Below, in pieces: positions 1 through 5,752 of a DNA stretch of 58,297 nt (positions within the stretch are counted from its first letter, which is position 1; each line of letters opens with the position of its first letter). The stretch covers positions 1 to 58,297 of the forward strand of contig NZ_GL538181.1 of assembly GCF_000165735.1 (NCBI RefSeq), in the 5' to 3' direction. The position numbers and the translations under genes were made by a program. The DNA is from Megasphaera micronuciformis F0359. Lineage in GTDB: Bacteria > Bacillota > Negativicutes > Veillonellales > Megasphaeraceae. Below the pieces are notes generated by a model. The model had not been told where the DNA came from, did no database searches, and saw only the letters and a program-made list of their open reading frames with translations.

Positions 1-32
1 TCCTTGTCACAAATGTCTTGATACACTACAAT
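1..32 (+). repeat. terminal inverted repeat, left copy
   Basis: The first 32 bases are the exact reverse complement of the last 32 bases (58266-58297), and identity stops at base 33. Read outward, the motif begins ATTGTAGTGTATC. A TGTA-start and a GTGACA box are loosely reminiscent of IS3-family ends, so the window is probably bordered on both sides by copies of one insertion sequence. No transposase lies inside the window to prove this. Confidence 0.6.
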
Positions 33-59
33 CGACTGTCATAATTAACTTCGTATGCA

Positions 60-88
60 TTGCTTTTTATCTCCGTTTCTGTTATAGT
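60..88 (+). promoter_or_regulatory. possible promoter of a short rightward RNA
   Basis: TTGCTT at 60-65 and TATAGT at 83-88 are separated by 17 bases. A strong terminator follows at 120-160, so a transcript of about 65 nt is possible. It contains no convincing reading frame with a ribosome binding site. Confidence 0.35.
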
Positions 89-119
89 TATATAAACCGA
101 TTTTTTCTTTTTCATGGGA

Positions 120-160
120 GGAACGCATCTGTTACGGCAGATGCGTTCCTTTTTTCTTTT
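120..160 (+). terminator. rho-independent terminator (rightward)
   Basis: A perfect 12-bp stem (GGAACGCATCTG / CAGATGCGTTCC, 120-131 with 138-149) with a 6-nt loop is followed by a T-rich run to 160. On the opposite strand there is no U-tract, so it acts rightward. It faces the 3' end of the leftward small membrane gene at 172-381. Confidence 0.75.
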
Positions 161-171
161 ACTAAACAGTT

Positions 172-381
172 TCATGAAATAATAATCAGTACGACAAGGA
201 TTAAGTATACTGCCACAACACTAAGCCCGACTTTGATACCTTTGAATACAGTTTTTATGACCGAGTGATTCGTATTTTTGTTAGACTCGATTATACTTTC
301 TGAGGTTTCCATGATTTGTAGTCTGTAATATCCTTGATTTATCCACGGCGGAAGTACTGCCTTACATCCGTTATATCTCAT
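172..381 (-). CDS. small single-span membrane protein
   Basis: A 69-residue protein of unknown function. The N-terminal half is polar, and the C-terminal third (about residues 47-68) is one hydrophobic helix rich in V, L and I that ends the protein at ...LIIIS. The start is supported by AAAGGAG six to seven bases upstream of the ATG. It lies at the distal end of the leftward early gene series of the element, and a short convergent RNA may end just beyond its stop codon. A small membrane toxin, a holin-like protein or an immunity protein are all possible; I do not recognise a family. Confidence 0.55.
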   Translation of the reverse strand: MRYNGCKAVLPPWINQGYYRLQIMETSESIIESNKNTNHSVIKTVFKGIKVGLSVVAVYLILVVLIIIS

Positions 382-405
382 ATAGCTCTCCTTTAATGGC
401 GTTAC

Positions 406-489
406 TTAACTGCGTTTAATGGCTTGAATCAACAGGGTCAGTGTCACTATCGTGACTACCGCACACGTTACATTGGTCATCCACTCCAT
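406..489 (-). CDS. 27-residue hydrophobic peptide
   Basis: A tiny frame encoding a peptide that starts MEWMTNV, has about 18 hydrophobic residues and ends with Lys-Arg-Ser. AAAGGATG lies six bases upstream of the ATG. It overlaps the frame at 416-613 in another phase on the same strand. Size and layout (one helix plus a basic tail) match type I toxin or phage membrane peptides, but sequence alone does not show a family. Both overlapping frames cannot easily be strongly constrained, so one may be spurious. Confidence 0.3.
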   Translation of the reverse strand: MEWMTNVTCAVVTIVTLTLLIQAIKRS

Positions 490-613
490 CTGTATCATCC
501 TTTCTGGTTAGTGTGACTTTAAATCGTCTGCCTTCCGAGGCATATGCAATATTTAACAAGGTTTCTAAAACTCGCTCGGGATTGAAATTTACGAATTTTA
601 CTTCTGTTTTAAT
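416..613 (-). pseudogene. small protein frame without a standard start codon
   Basis: An open frame of about 65 codons reads ...KTEVKFVNFNPERVLETLL and later has a CNVC motif. It resembles the 55-residue protein at 2680-2847, which has TEVKVIFN at the equivalent place, so the two look like diverged copies. Upstream of the conserved part only ATT/ATA codons occur before an in-frame TAG, and AAGGAG lies directly against ATT at 611-613. It is either initiated at a rare codon, expressed by frameshift, or decayed. Confidence 0.35.
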
Positions 614-679
614 CTCCTTCTTTCGGGTAGTATAATTACTTTGTATAAATCGCTATCAATAAATGGGACCTCCATATGG

Positions 680-685
680 TATACT
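680..685 (+). promoter_or_regulatory. extended -10 promoter for the 709 gene
   Basis: TGGTATACT at 677-685 is an extended -10 element (TG-N-TATACT) placed just before the AAGGAGG ribosome site at 694-700. No good -35 is visible. A near-identical TGGTATGCT lies before the gene at 1433. Confidence 0.35.
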
Positions 686-708
686 TGTTCAATAAGGAGG
701 CGAATCGG

Positions 709-1008
709 TTGACAAATAAGATTACCCACTTTCACGAATTGCCCATTGAGGTGCAAGACCTTTTATTCCATTACATCCATACGACTTACAAGCTGCGAGT
801 TCATATAAATCACAATGTAACGACCTATTATGTGAAACACCACTTCATTGAGCTGTTAAAAGAGTCTCATCGAGAGTGGTTAAAATTAGATATCGCCCTC
901 GGCTGCTTCAAAGAGGCTATGGAATTCTGGGGATTCCGTTCCATGTGGATTGATGATAATCCGGATTCCGGATCAGATTGGGCATTCAATGCCCGCATTG
1001 TCAGATAA
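709..1008 (+). CDS. hypothetical phage-type protein
   Basis: A 99-residue protein of unknown function. A TTG start at 709 is chosen because AAGGAGG (694-700) lies eight bases upstream; an in-frame ATG-like start at 676 has no ribosome site. The protein is mostly helical by composition, with a histidine-rich middle (HINH..., VKHHF) and a Trp/Phe-rich C-terminus (EFWGFRSMW, SDWAF). It is the first of four rightward small genes (709-2016), each with a strong ribosome site, that run against the leftward early genes. I recognise no domain. Confidence 0.65.
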   Translation: MTNKITHFHELPIEVQDLLFHYIHTTYKLRVHINHNVTTYYVKHHFIELLKESHREWLKLDIALGCFKEAMEFWGFRSMWIDDNPDSGSDWAFNARIVR

Positions 1009-1047
1009 TATGAAAATATACTTTTTAACTACAAGGGAGTGATTATA

Positions 1048-1323
1048 ATGCGTGCAACAAAGATTAAAATGAAACCCGGTTGTAAGGACTCTTCCAACCT
1101 TCTCGAAATCGAACAAATTTATATTACGTGCTGCCCGAGAGAAGGTTACTACTACAAAGAAGATATTTACGATGCCTTGGTAAGGCTGCCCGGATGCATC
1201 CAAGTAAACATCTATCCTTTCCCTAACTTAATTCCGGCAATAAGCGGAAAAAAGGAAAAGTATGTGCGTTCCGAGCAGGACGGTTCCCTTCAAGATAACC
1301 TTCTAAATTTACCTCGCGAATAG
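1048..1323 (+). CDS. DUF3892-like small protein
   Basis: A 91-residue protein. It opens with RATKIKMKPG and ends with YVRSEQDGSLQDNLLNLPRE. The TKI(R/K) opening and the final (Y)xRTxxDGxxxDNLLxLPE pattern are the hallmarks of the DUF3892 family found in phages and many Firmicutes, whose function is unknown. The ATG at 1048 follows AAGGGAG (1033-1039) with eight spacing bases. The leader AAGGGAGTGATTATAATG is nearly the same as the one before the 1433 gene. Confidence 0.7.
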   Translation: MRATKIKMKPGCKDSSNLLEIEQIYITCCPREGYYYKEDIYDALVRLPGCIQVNIYPFPNLIPAISGKKEKYVRSEQDGSLQDNLLNLPRE

Positions 1324-1394
1324 AGTAAATTCGTTAATATGTATCTATTTCTTTACAGTTTTACACATCCTTTCATCGAATCACTTCTTTGTGG

Positions 1395-1400
1395 TATGCT
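1395..1400 (+). promoter_or_regulatory. extended -10 promoter for the DUF2513 gene
   Basis: TGGTATGCT (1392-1400) resembles the extended -10 before the 709 gene. It is followed after about 20 bases by AAGGAG and the GTG start at 1433. No clear -35 is present. Confidence 0.35.
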
Positions 1401-1432
1401 TTAGCTGACTTGTCTAATAAGGAGTGATTATC

Positions 1433-1777
1433 GTGAATTTAGATTTAGAACTATTCAGGTCTATCCTAGTGGCTGTTAAAAAGGCCCCTTCCTCAATCGT
1501 TAAGAACAACTATTCAATCCGATTTGATGGGGTACACCCGACAACAACGGACTACCATATTCATTGGCTTATTCAAGAAGGCTTTTTGGCTGCCATTGAT
1601 CCCGAATATAAGGACCGGGAATATGACTACATAAATATCGAGTTAACTCCCAAAGGACGGCAGCTTTTAGACCTTCTTACCAATCAGGATAACTTTGAAA
1701 AGGCCAGGGCTATTCTTGAGGATAGTGCCATTCCCATGACACTAGACGCTCTATTGAGTGTATTTATGAAGCAGTAG
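1433..1777 (+). CDS. DUF2513 winged-helix-like protein
   Basis: A 114-residue protein. The layout DLELFRSIL near the N-terminus, then DYHIHWLIQEGFL in the middle and LTPKGRQLLDLL towards the end matches DUF2513 (hypothetical phage-associated family; DLVRxIL, YHxxLLxEAGL, LTxxGHxFLD), which looks like a winged helix. The usual GHxFLD is GRQLLD here. The GTG start at 1433 follows AAGGAG (1419-1424) by eight bases. It probably acts as a small DNA-binding or phage accessory protein; no partner is evident. Confidence 0.7.
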   Translation: MNLDLELFRSILVAVKKAPSSIVKNNYSIRFDGVHPTTTDYHIHWLIQEGFLAAIDPEYKDREYDYINIELTPKGRQLLDLLTNQDNFEKARAILEDSAIPMTLDALLSVFMKQ

Positions 1778-1809
1778 AACTAACTTTTTTACCTAAGGAG
1801 GTAATTACT

Positions 1810-2016
1810 TTGGAAGAAATGTACGCGTGTTTACTTGGCAAATGGGTAAATCTTACTGCCGAAGAGATGACTATTGAAGGACGTCCCGCCTTAGAATGGT
1901 GGCATGAAAATAGTCAGGATGCACTTGCTGCAGGATACATTGAGATCTATCACCGCAGACGAAAATATCGAATTCATCCGTCATTCATACAAACATATGA
2001 AAAATCAAACTGGTAA
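1810..2016 (+). CDS. hypothetical small protein
   Basis: A 68-residue protein of unknown function. The TTG start at 1810 is supported by AAGGAGG (1795-1801) eight bases upstream. The sequence is rich in Trp and charged residues (LEWWHENSQDAL, YHRRRKYRIHP), with a basic C-terminal third suggestive of nucleic-acid contact. The last 43 bases overlap the 3' end of the leftward gene 1974-2210. Confidence 0.6.
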   Translation: MEEMYACLLGKWVNLTAEEMTIEGRPALEWWHENSQDALAAGYIEIYHRRRKYRIHPSFIQTYEKSNW

Positions 2017-2210
2017 AGGTCATTTTCAAGAGAATCAACTGTTATGCTATTAAGAGATTGGCTATCAAGTCGTATCTTGATGATCTCATCTCTATAACGG
2101 CAGTCTACGAAATGTTTTATGGCTCGCCATTCCGGCTCGCGTAATCCATCAATCAACTCTCGAACCAATTTTACTTTTGCCTTTGCCCTTTCTCTTTCTA
2201 ATGTTTCCAT
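1974..2210 (-). CDS. hypothetical early phage protein
   Basis: A 78-residue protein beginning METLERERAKAKVKLV, a strongly charged amphipathic helix. The ATG at 2210 is preceded by AGAAAGGAGCAGT, nearly the same leader as the 2644 gene, so an upstream in-frame start is rejected. No family is recognised. It belongs to the leftward small-gene series and overlaps the rightward gene 1810-2016 tail to tail. Confidence 0.6.
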   Translation of the reverse strand: METLERERAKAKVKLVRELIDGLREPEWRAIKHFVDCRYRDEIIKIRLDSQSLNSITVDSLENDLYQFDFSYVCMNDG

Positions 2211-2241
2211 ACTGCTCCTTTCTCTAAATGGAGGGGTTATC

Positions 2242-2310
2242 ATGATTTGGGTCATTCAATTTGCAATTCCCATATTTTCTATTATCTTAGCAACAGCCTC
2301 GGTCATTTAA
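2242..2310 (+). CDS. 22-residue hydrophobic peptide
   Basis: A short frame with GGAGG seven bases before its ATG encodes MIWVIQFAIPIFS and nine further residues, almost all hydrophobic. Its stop overlaps a perfect 16-bp palindrome (GGTCATTTAAATGACC, 2301-2316). It runs opposite to the leader of the 1974-2210 gene. It could be a membrane peptide of the type I toxin kind, or chance; nothing but the ribosome site and composition supports it. Confidence 0.3.
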   Translation: MIWVIQFAIPIFSIILATASVI

Positions 2311-2644
2311 ATGACCGATATAAAGTAGATATGTAAGTCTTAATTGTTTGTAAGGGACCTTTTTCTTTATTTTTAGGAACTTGCGGTGTATCATACTTAG
2401 GCATTACGAGAAGGGCATATTCTTCCCCGGTTGAAGACATCTCTTTTATAACCATTTCGTAGGTATCTGTAGATGCATCCCATTTGATATCTATATGGAA
2501 GTTCTCTTTCCTAGGTATAAGATCGAATATGGTCCCAAATAAGCGTATGGCGGTTCTCATTGAAGCCCCAGAGAAAGAGGTTGAATTAAGAATCATACTT
2601 CCAAGGGGCGCATTTCTCTGTCGCCTTTTTTCATTTTCAGTCAT
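2303..2644 (-). CDS. hypothetical early phage protein
   Basis: A 113-residue protein starting MTENEKRRQRNAPLG. The ATG at 2644 has AAAGGAG five to six bases upstream; a longer in-frame start at 2737 lacks a ribosome site and would overlap the neighbouring frame. The middle (NFHIDIKWDAS, YEMVIKEMSSTGEEYAL) looks like an alternating beta sheet domain. Function unknown. It is part of the leftward early gene series. Confidence 0.6.
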   Translation of the reverse strand: MTENEKRRQRNAPLGSMILNSTSFSGASMRTAIRLFGTIFDLIPRKENFHIDIKWDASTDTYEMVIKEMSSTGEEYALLVMPKYDTPQVPKNKEKGPLQTIKTYISTLYRSFK

Positions 2645-2679
2645 TACTGCTCCTTTCTCCCCATAAGGGGACGGAAACT

Positions 2680-2847
2680 CTAAATATGCATTAGCAAGGT
2701 CAGGGTAAAATGTACCCCTTTGTGTTCTTTTTCGCACTCCTCAAAGAAATTAAGTAAATTTTTAATTAGCCTGTCTCTCGTTGATGTCGGGATTTTTCTC
2801 ATATTAAATATTACTTTTACTTCCGTTCCCTTGCTTTTAAATATCAT
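2680..2847 (-). CDS. 55-residue hypothetical protein
   Basis: The protein starts MIFKSKGTEVKVIFN and continues with a helix (RLIKNLLNFFEECEKEH) and a short hydrophobic end. GGAG lies ten bases upstream of the ATG. The TEVKV(I/N)F opening followed by a helix recurs in the damaged frame at 416-613, which argues that both are real members of one small family. It sits just upstream of the 2644 gene in the same operon. Confidence 0.5.
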   Translation of the reverse strand: MIFKSKGTEVKVIFNMRKIPTSTRDRLIKNLLNFFEECEKEHKGVHFTLTLLMHI

Positions 2848-2939
2848 TGTCCATCAGCTCCTTTTCGATATACTCAAGTAGATTATTTAGAATGTTTCTT
2901 CTGCGTCTTTAGATGTCGTCAAAGCGATAGCCGGTAAAA

Positions 2940-3137
2940 TCACAGCGTCGCTTCTTGAATCTTCGCTTCAGCAATAATCAGTCGATCGAGTGCCTCACCA
3001 ACGCTGATATAACTGTCAATCAGCTCTTTATGACCTGAAGTTCCTCTTCTGGATACTTCTACTAATTGGTCATTAATCTGCAAAAGCTTTGCCATTCGTT
3101 GTTGGCTCAATATGCGACAGGTTACTTTATCTTCCAT
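2940..3137 (-). CDS. hypothetical early phage protein
   Basis: A 65-residue, mostly helical protein (MEDKVTCRILSQQRMAKLL..., ...EALDRLIIAEAKIQ). GGGGGAG lies before the ATG at 3137. A short GTG frame of 18 codons overlaps its stop as GTGA but was not accepted as a gene. No family is recognised. Confidence 0.55.
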   Translation of the reverse strand: MEDKVTCRILSQQRMAKLLQINDQLVEVSRRGTSGHKELIDSYISVGEALDRLIIAEAKIQEATL

Positions 3138-3246
3138 CCTCACTCCCCCTTATTGTGTTTTCCTCATTCGTTATTCTTGCTCAATGCCGTTTAGTAAACC
3201 TCCGCAAAACCCGTATTACAATATTCTCGAAGGGAGATGTGTACTT

Positions 3247-3906
3247 GTGAATAAAGAAATCTATATTGGCAACAGTTCGGAAACAATTCCGGTCCCAGCC
3301 ATTTGTCCCCGTTGCCATCAAGGTATGACTCCTGACATTCGTTCCTATGCTCAAAATTGGACTGACGATGATGATTTTGGAGTAGTTTTTTCTTGTCCAG
3401 TATGCAAGCGCATATTTTTTGTTTCTTATGTCTGGGCACACAATGAAAACAATTCATTACTTCCATGGATGGAAATATCTTCGGTTTATCCGTCTTTTCC
3501 CACAATAGAAATTCCTTCAGAAATGGAAACGCTCTATCCAGACTTTTATCAACTATATTCTCAGTCAGCGATAGCCGAAGCTTCAGGCCTAACTCTAATA
3601 TCTGGTATGGGATACAGAAAGGCCTTGGAATTTCTTATAAAAAAATACCTGACGAAAAACAATGCCGAAGAAAATGATGAAATTTTAAAAGAACCGCTTT
3701 CAGTATCAATTAAACGAATTCCATATCCTCGTATCCAAGCGTTGGCCAAAGCTTCATCTTGGCTTGGTAACGACGAAACTCATGTAGTAAAGAAAAATCC
3801 CGAATATAATGTTTCTGATATGAAACGATTTATGCTTGCGCTATGCTATCTCATATTGGCTGAGGATGTATCAGATAAAACTCTTCCGCTATTAAGATCC
3901 ACATAA
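3247..3906 (+). CDS. DUF4145 protein with N-terminal zinc ribbon
   Basis: A 219-residue protein. Near residues 20-60 two Cys pairs (ICPRC and SCPVC) form a probable zinc ribbon. The C-terminal half has RKALEFLIKKYL and a WLGNDETHV motif, the conserved GN-xx-H signature of DUF4145, a helical domain often seen in restriction and defence proteins. The start at GTG 3247 follows AAGGGAG by about ten bases. It is a rightward gene placed among leftward early genes, as expected for a cargo gene expressed from the prophage; a defence role is inference. Confidence 0.6.
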   Translation: MNKEIYIGNSSETIPVPAICPRCHQGMTPDIRSYAQNWTDDDDFGVVFSCPVCKRIFFVSYVWAHNENNSLLPWMEISSVYPSFPTIEIPSEMETLYPDFYQLYSQSAIAEASGLTLISGMGYRKALEFLIKKYLTKNNAEENDEILKEPLSVSIKRIPYPRIQALAKASSWLGNDETHVVKKNPEYNVSDMKRFMLALCYLILAEDVSDKTLPLLRST

Positions 3907-4064
3907 CGTGAATCTATTTCCCCGACCTTGACCCCGTTCGGCAAATAATATTGATAAACATGCCGAGCCGGGTCTTTTTCCGTTCCACTACCACCTACAC
4001 ACGTAACACAAACCACGTTTATTACTTCAGCCCTCCTTACTATCATCCCTTCCGGTAAACCCAT
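3846..4064 (-). CDS. hypothetical small phage protein
   Basis: A 72-residue protein. The central part VVCVTCVGGSGTEKDPARHV followed by QYYLPNGVKVGEID resembles a widespread short phage protein whose members read RGxGTExDPxRxVxQYWDLDGxLL; function unknown. GGAG lies ten bases before the ATG at 4064. Its last 61 bases overlap the 3' end of the DUF4145 gene on the other strand. Confidence 0.55.
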   Translation of the reverse strand: MGLPEGMIVRRAEVINVVCVTCVGGSGTEKDPARHVYQYYLPNGVKVGEIDSRYVDLNSGRVLSDTSSANMR

Positions 4065-4156
4065 GATTACTTCACTCCTTCCTTACGTGTTGATTTTTAA
4101 TTAGGCCTAAATATTTTAGTAATGATATCTACCAATCCACTCTTACCGCTTTAATA

Positions 4157-4411
4157 CTAATATCCCAAGCTCGCTATGCGCTTGAGCGGTGCTTTCGGAA
4201 TAATTGTCGATAAGGGAGTCATCGTTACCTCAACAATGGCGCTCACCTCTAATCGGTCTTCATATATCCACTCTAAAGGACCTATATGTGCGTTTGCGGC
4301 ATCTTCCGTTAGAAATATCATGCTATCTTGAATACTGTTAGATAAACTTCCCTTTAAGTCAGTCGCATAATATTTGCAATGACATATCCTTACCGTTATG
4401 ACGTATACCAT
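4157..4411 (-). CDS. hypothetical early phage protein
   Basis: An 84-residue protein with no recognised domain; it starts MVYVITVRICHCKYY. GAGGAGGTGATACACC lies directly before the ATG. A perfect repressor operator (4440-4457) is placed just upstream, so the gene is likely silenced in the lysogen along with cro. Confidence 0.6.
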   Translation of the reverse strand: MVYVITVRICHCKYYATDLKGSLSNSIQDSMIFLTEDAANAHIGPLEWIYEDRLEVSAIVEVTMTPLSTIIPKAPLKRIASLGY

Positions 4412-4439
4412 GGTGTATCACCTCCTCTTTTGTTCTACT

Positions 4440-4457
4440 TGTTCCTTTTTAGGAACA
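4440..4457. promoter_or_regulatory. repressor operator O1
   Basis: TGTTCCTTTTTAGGAACA is an inverted repeat with 6-bp arms and a 6-bp spacer. The identical 18 bases occur at 4688-4705. It lies between the cro-like gene and the next leftward gene. Confidence 0.75.
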
Positions 4458-4458
4458 T

Positions 4459-4656
4459 TTAGACTAAAAAAAATATATTGGCATCTAATTTATACTTCCG
4501 GCATAAGGTTCTAACTTCTTGCATAGTAAAATCAGTCCCATTTCTGTTAAGCTTAACATTCAAGGTAGACCGTCCAATTTTTAACAAATCAGCGATTTCT
4601 TGTTGCTTTATACCATGTTCGACAAAATAACCTTTTAATTTAGAATAGCCTTTCAC
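4459..4656 (-). CDS. Cro-like HTH regulator
   Basis: A 65-residue XRE/Cro-type DNA-binding protein. The helix-turn-helix is visible as IKQQEIADLLKIGRSTLNVKLN (about residues 16-37). It is probably the first lytic regulator, transcribed leftward from the promoter at 4711-4739 and divergent from the repressor. The GTG start at 4656 follows GGGGGAGG by about seven bases. Confidence 0.75.
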   Translation of the reverse strand: MKGYSKLKGYFVEHGIKQQEIADLLKIGRSTLNVKLNRNGTDFTMQEVRTLCRKYKLDANIFFLV

Positions 4657-4687
4657 TCACGCCCCTCCCCCTTTCTGTCTCTTCTTT

Positions 4688-4705
4688 TGTTCCTTTTTAG
4701 GAACA
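4688..4705. promoter_or_regulatory. repressor operator O2
   Basis: This is a second exact copy of TGTTCCTTTTTAGGAACA. It covers the predicted start point of the leftward cro promoter. Half sites TGTTCC (4726-4731) and GAACA (4781-4785) fall in the spacers of the two divergent promoters, which fits cooperative control by the repressor or Cro. Confidence 0.8.
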
Positions 4706-4710
4706 ACTAT

Positions 4711-4739
4711 AATATACAGCAGTTTTGTTCCTATGTCAA
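4711..4739 (-). promoter_or_regulatory. leftward early (cro) promoter
   Basis: On the minus strand TTGACA (4734-4739) and TATATT (4711-4716) are separated by 17 bases. Operator O2 lies immediately downstream. Confidence 0.7.
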
Positions 4740-4769
4740 TAACATTTTTTATGGTTTAAAGAAAATAAG

Positions 4770-4798
4770 TTGCTTTTATAGAACAGTATAGGTATAAT
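4770..4798 (+). promoter_or_regulatory. repressor promoter
   Basis: TTGCTT (4770-4775) and TATAAT (4793-4798) are 17 bases apart. Transcription would start near 4805, giving a leader of only about 16 bases before the ATG at 4821, or a leaderless message if the ATG at 4806 is used. Confidence 0.6.
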
Positions 4799-4820
4799 TC
4801 TATATATGGATGGTGATAAT

Positions 4821-5201
4821 ATGACTCTAGGTAGCCAATTAAGGCAATGCCGTCAAAATAGAGATTTATCTATGGATAGCCTTGTAAATGAATTTAATCG
4901 CCTGTATGGGCTAAAGACAACGAAAAGCATGATATCTAGATGGGAGAATGATTTATCAACCCCTACGAATGCCTATTTATCAGCATATGCTAAATACTTT
5001 AATCTCGATTTAAATGAATTGCTGGGAATTAATCCTCCAACGGGCTATTACAACGACCCGGAGGTAGCGGAGCTGGCGGAGGAGCTGCGGACAAACCCCG
5101 ATTACCGCATCCTGTTCGACGCCAGTAAGAATTTAACGAAAGAAGATATTGACACCGTTTTAAAGATTATAGAGGGCCTAAAAGCCCGTGAGGGAAAATA
5201 A
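4821..5201 (+). CDS. cI-like XRE repressor
   Basis: A 126-residue regulator. Residues 1-70 form an XRE helix-turn-helix domain (GSQLRQCRQNRDLSMDSL ... SRWENDLSTPT ... FNLDLNELLGI). The C-terminal tail (ELAEELRTNPDYRILFDAS, KEDIDTVLKIIEGLK) is typical of short Firmicute phage repressors without a LexA-like peptidase. I take ATG 4821 because GGTGAT lies within the short leader; ATG 4806 in the same frame is the alternative. It is the likely ligand of the TGTTCC-N6-GGAACA operators. The PBECR gene follows two bases after its stop. Confidence 0.8.
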   Translation: MTLGSQLRQCRQNRDLSMDSLVNEFNRLYGLKTTKSMISRWENDLSTPTNAYLSAYAKYFNLDLNELLGINPPTGYYNDPEVAELAEELRTNPDYRILFDASKNLTKEDIDTVLKIIEGLKAREGK

Positions 5202-5203
5202 TT

Positions 5204-5569
5204 ATGGCAAGACAAATTGCGGTCATTACAAAGAAAGTCATTACGCTACTTTCTCTATCTTGCCCTATTAATACGCCCATATACATCGGACCATCAAATG
5301 AAGCTCATATGAAATCAAGCCATCCGAGAGATTTTGCTAATTATTATCCACATATAGGCCTTATTTTATCTCAGCCGGACTATGTCGGCGTTAATCACAA
5401 GGATGCGTCTATTGAGTACGTCCGCGAATTTAAAGCAAATAATGACTATGTAAAAGTAGCAGTAAGAATTGCTGCTAACAATTATTTCGTACGATCGTTA
5501 TATGTGCTGAACCCTAATCGAGTTGCGAATTTTATTAATAAAGGAACTCTTAAAAAATTTGACGAATAA
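5204..5569 (+). CDS. PBECR-type (barnase/EndoU/colicin E5/RelE-fold) nuclease domain protein
   Basis: A 121-residue protein. IYIGPSNEAHMKSSHPRDF, a YVREF strand, KVAVRIA and the late RSLYVLN stretch are the landmarks of the phage PBECR nuclease-fold families. His35, His40 and the Arg-Ser near residue 98 are candidate catalytic residues. It is translationally close to the repressor (two-base gap, GAGGGA ahead). A strong promoter for a structured RNA begins inside its last codons. By family it could be an RNA-cleaving toxin or effector; activity is inferred, not shown. Confidence 0.6.
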   Translation: MARQIAVITKKVITLLSLSCPINTPIYIGPSNEAHMKSSHPRDFANYYPHIGLILSQPDYVGVNHKDASIEYVREFKANNDYVKVAVRIAANNYFVRSLYVLNPNRVANFINKGTLKKFDE

Positions 5570-5587
5570 GTAAAAGTATTTTATACT
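5559..5587 (+). promoter_or_regulatory. strong promoter of the structured RNA
   Basis: TTGACG (5559-5564, inside the end of the PBECR gene) and TATACT (5582-5587) are separated by exactly 17 bases. Transcription should begin near 5594, at the edge of the structured region. Confidence 0.75.
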
Positions 5588-5593
5588 GTAGTC

Positions 5594-5733
5594 AAGAAAT
5601 ACTTGAGAATCTGAGGACGGAACGGGCAGCCGTCGCCAGAAGGTCATCGACCTGAATAGGAGATGCGGGAATGTCACCCCGCCAATTCTCAAACCTCGAG
5701 AGGGCTACAGTAATATGTAGCCCTCTTTCTTTT
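5594..5733 (+). ncRNA. structured ~140-nt RNA with own promoter and terminator
   Basis: A closing stem TTGAGAAT/ATTCTCAA (5603-5610 with 5685-5692) encloses three hairpins: GACGG/CCGTC (5616-5620, 5630-5634), AGGTC/GACCT with a 3-nt loop (5641-5645, 5649-5653) and GCGGG/CCCGC (5665-5669, 5678-5682). A perfect 10-bp terminator stem (5699-5708 with 5717-5726) and TTTCTTTT follow. No reading frame with a ribosome site is present. The ImmA-like gene starts 20 bases after the terminator. It might be a C4-like antisense RNA, an RNA antitoxin for the adjacent nuclease, or a leader attenuator; I cannot assign a family. Confidence 0.7.
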
Positions 5734-5752
5734 GCGCACATAAGGATTTGAA

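Noticed and set aside
2847-2945. An 18-codon GTG frame overlapping the stop of the 2940-3137 gene, and an in-frame continuation RRRRNILNNLLEYIEKEL
   Set aside because: Both are short, have no ribosome site of their own, and are separated by a stop codon; could be a decayed gene but support is too thin.
5594-5733. Self-cleaving ribozyme (hammerhead-like CUGAGGA near the closing stem)
   Set aside because: The conserved CUGAUGA and GAAA boxes with matching stems are not present.
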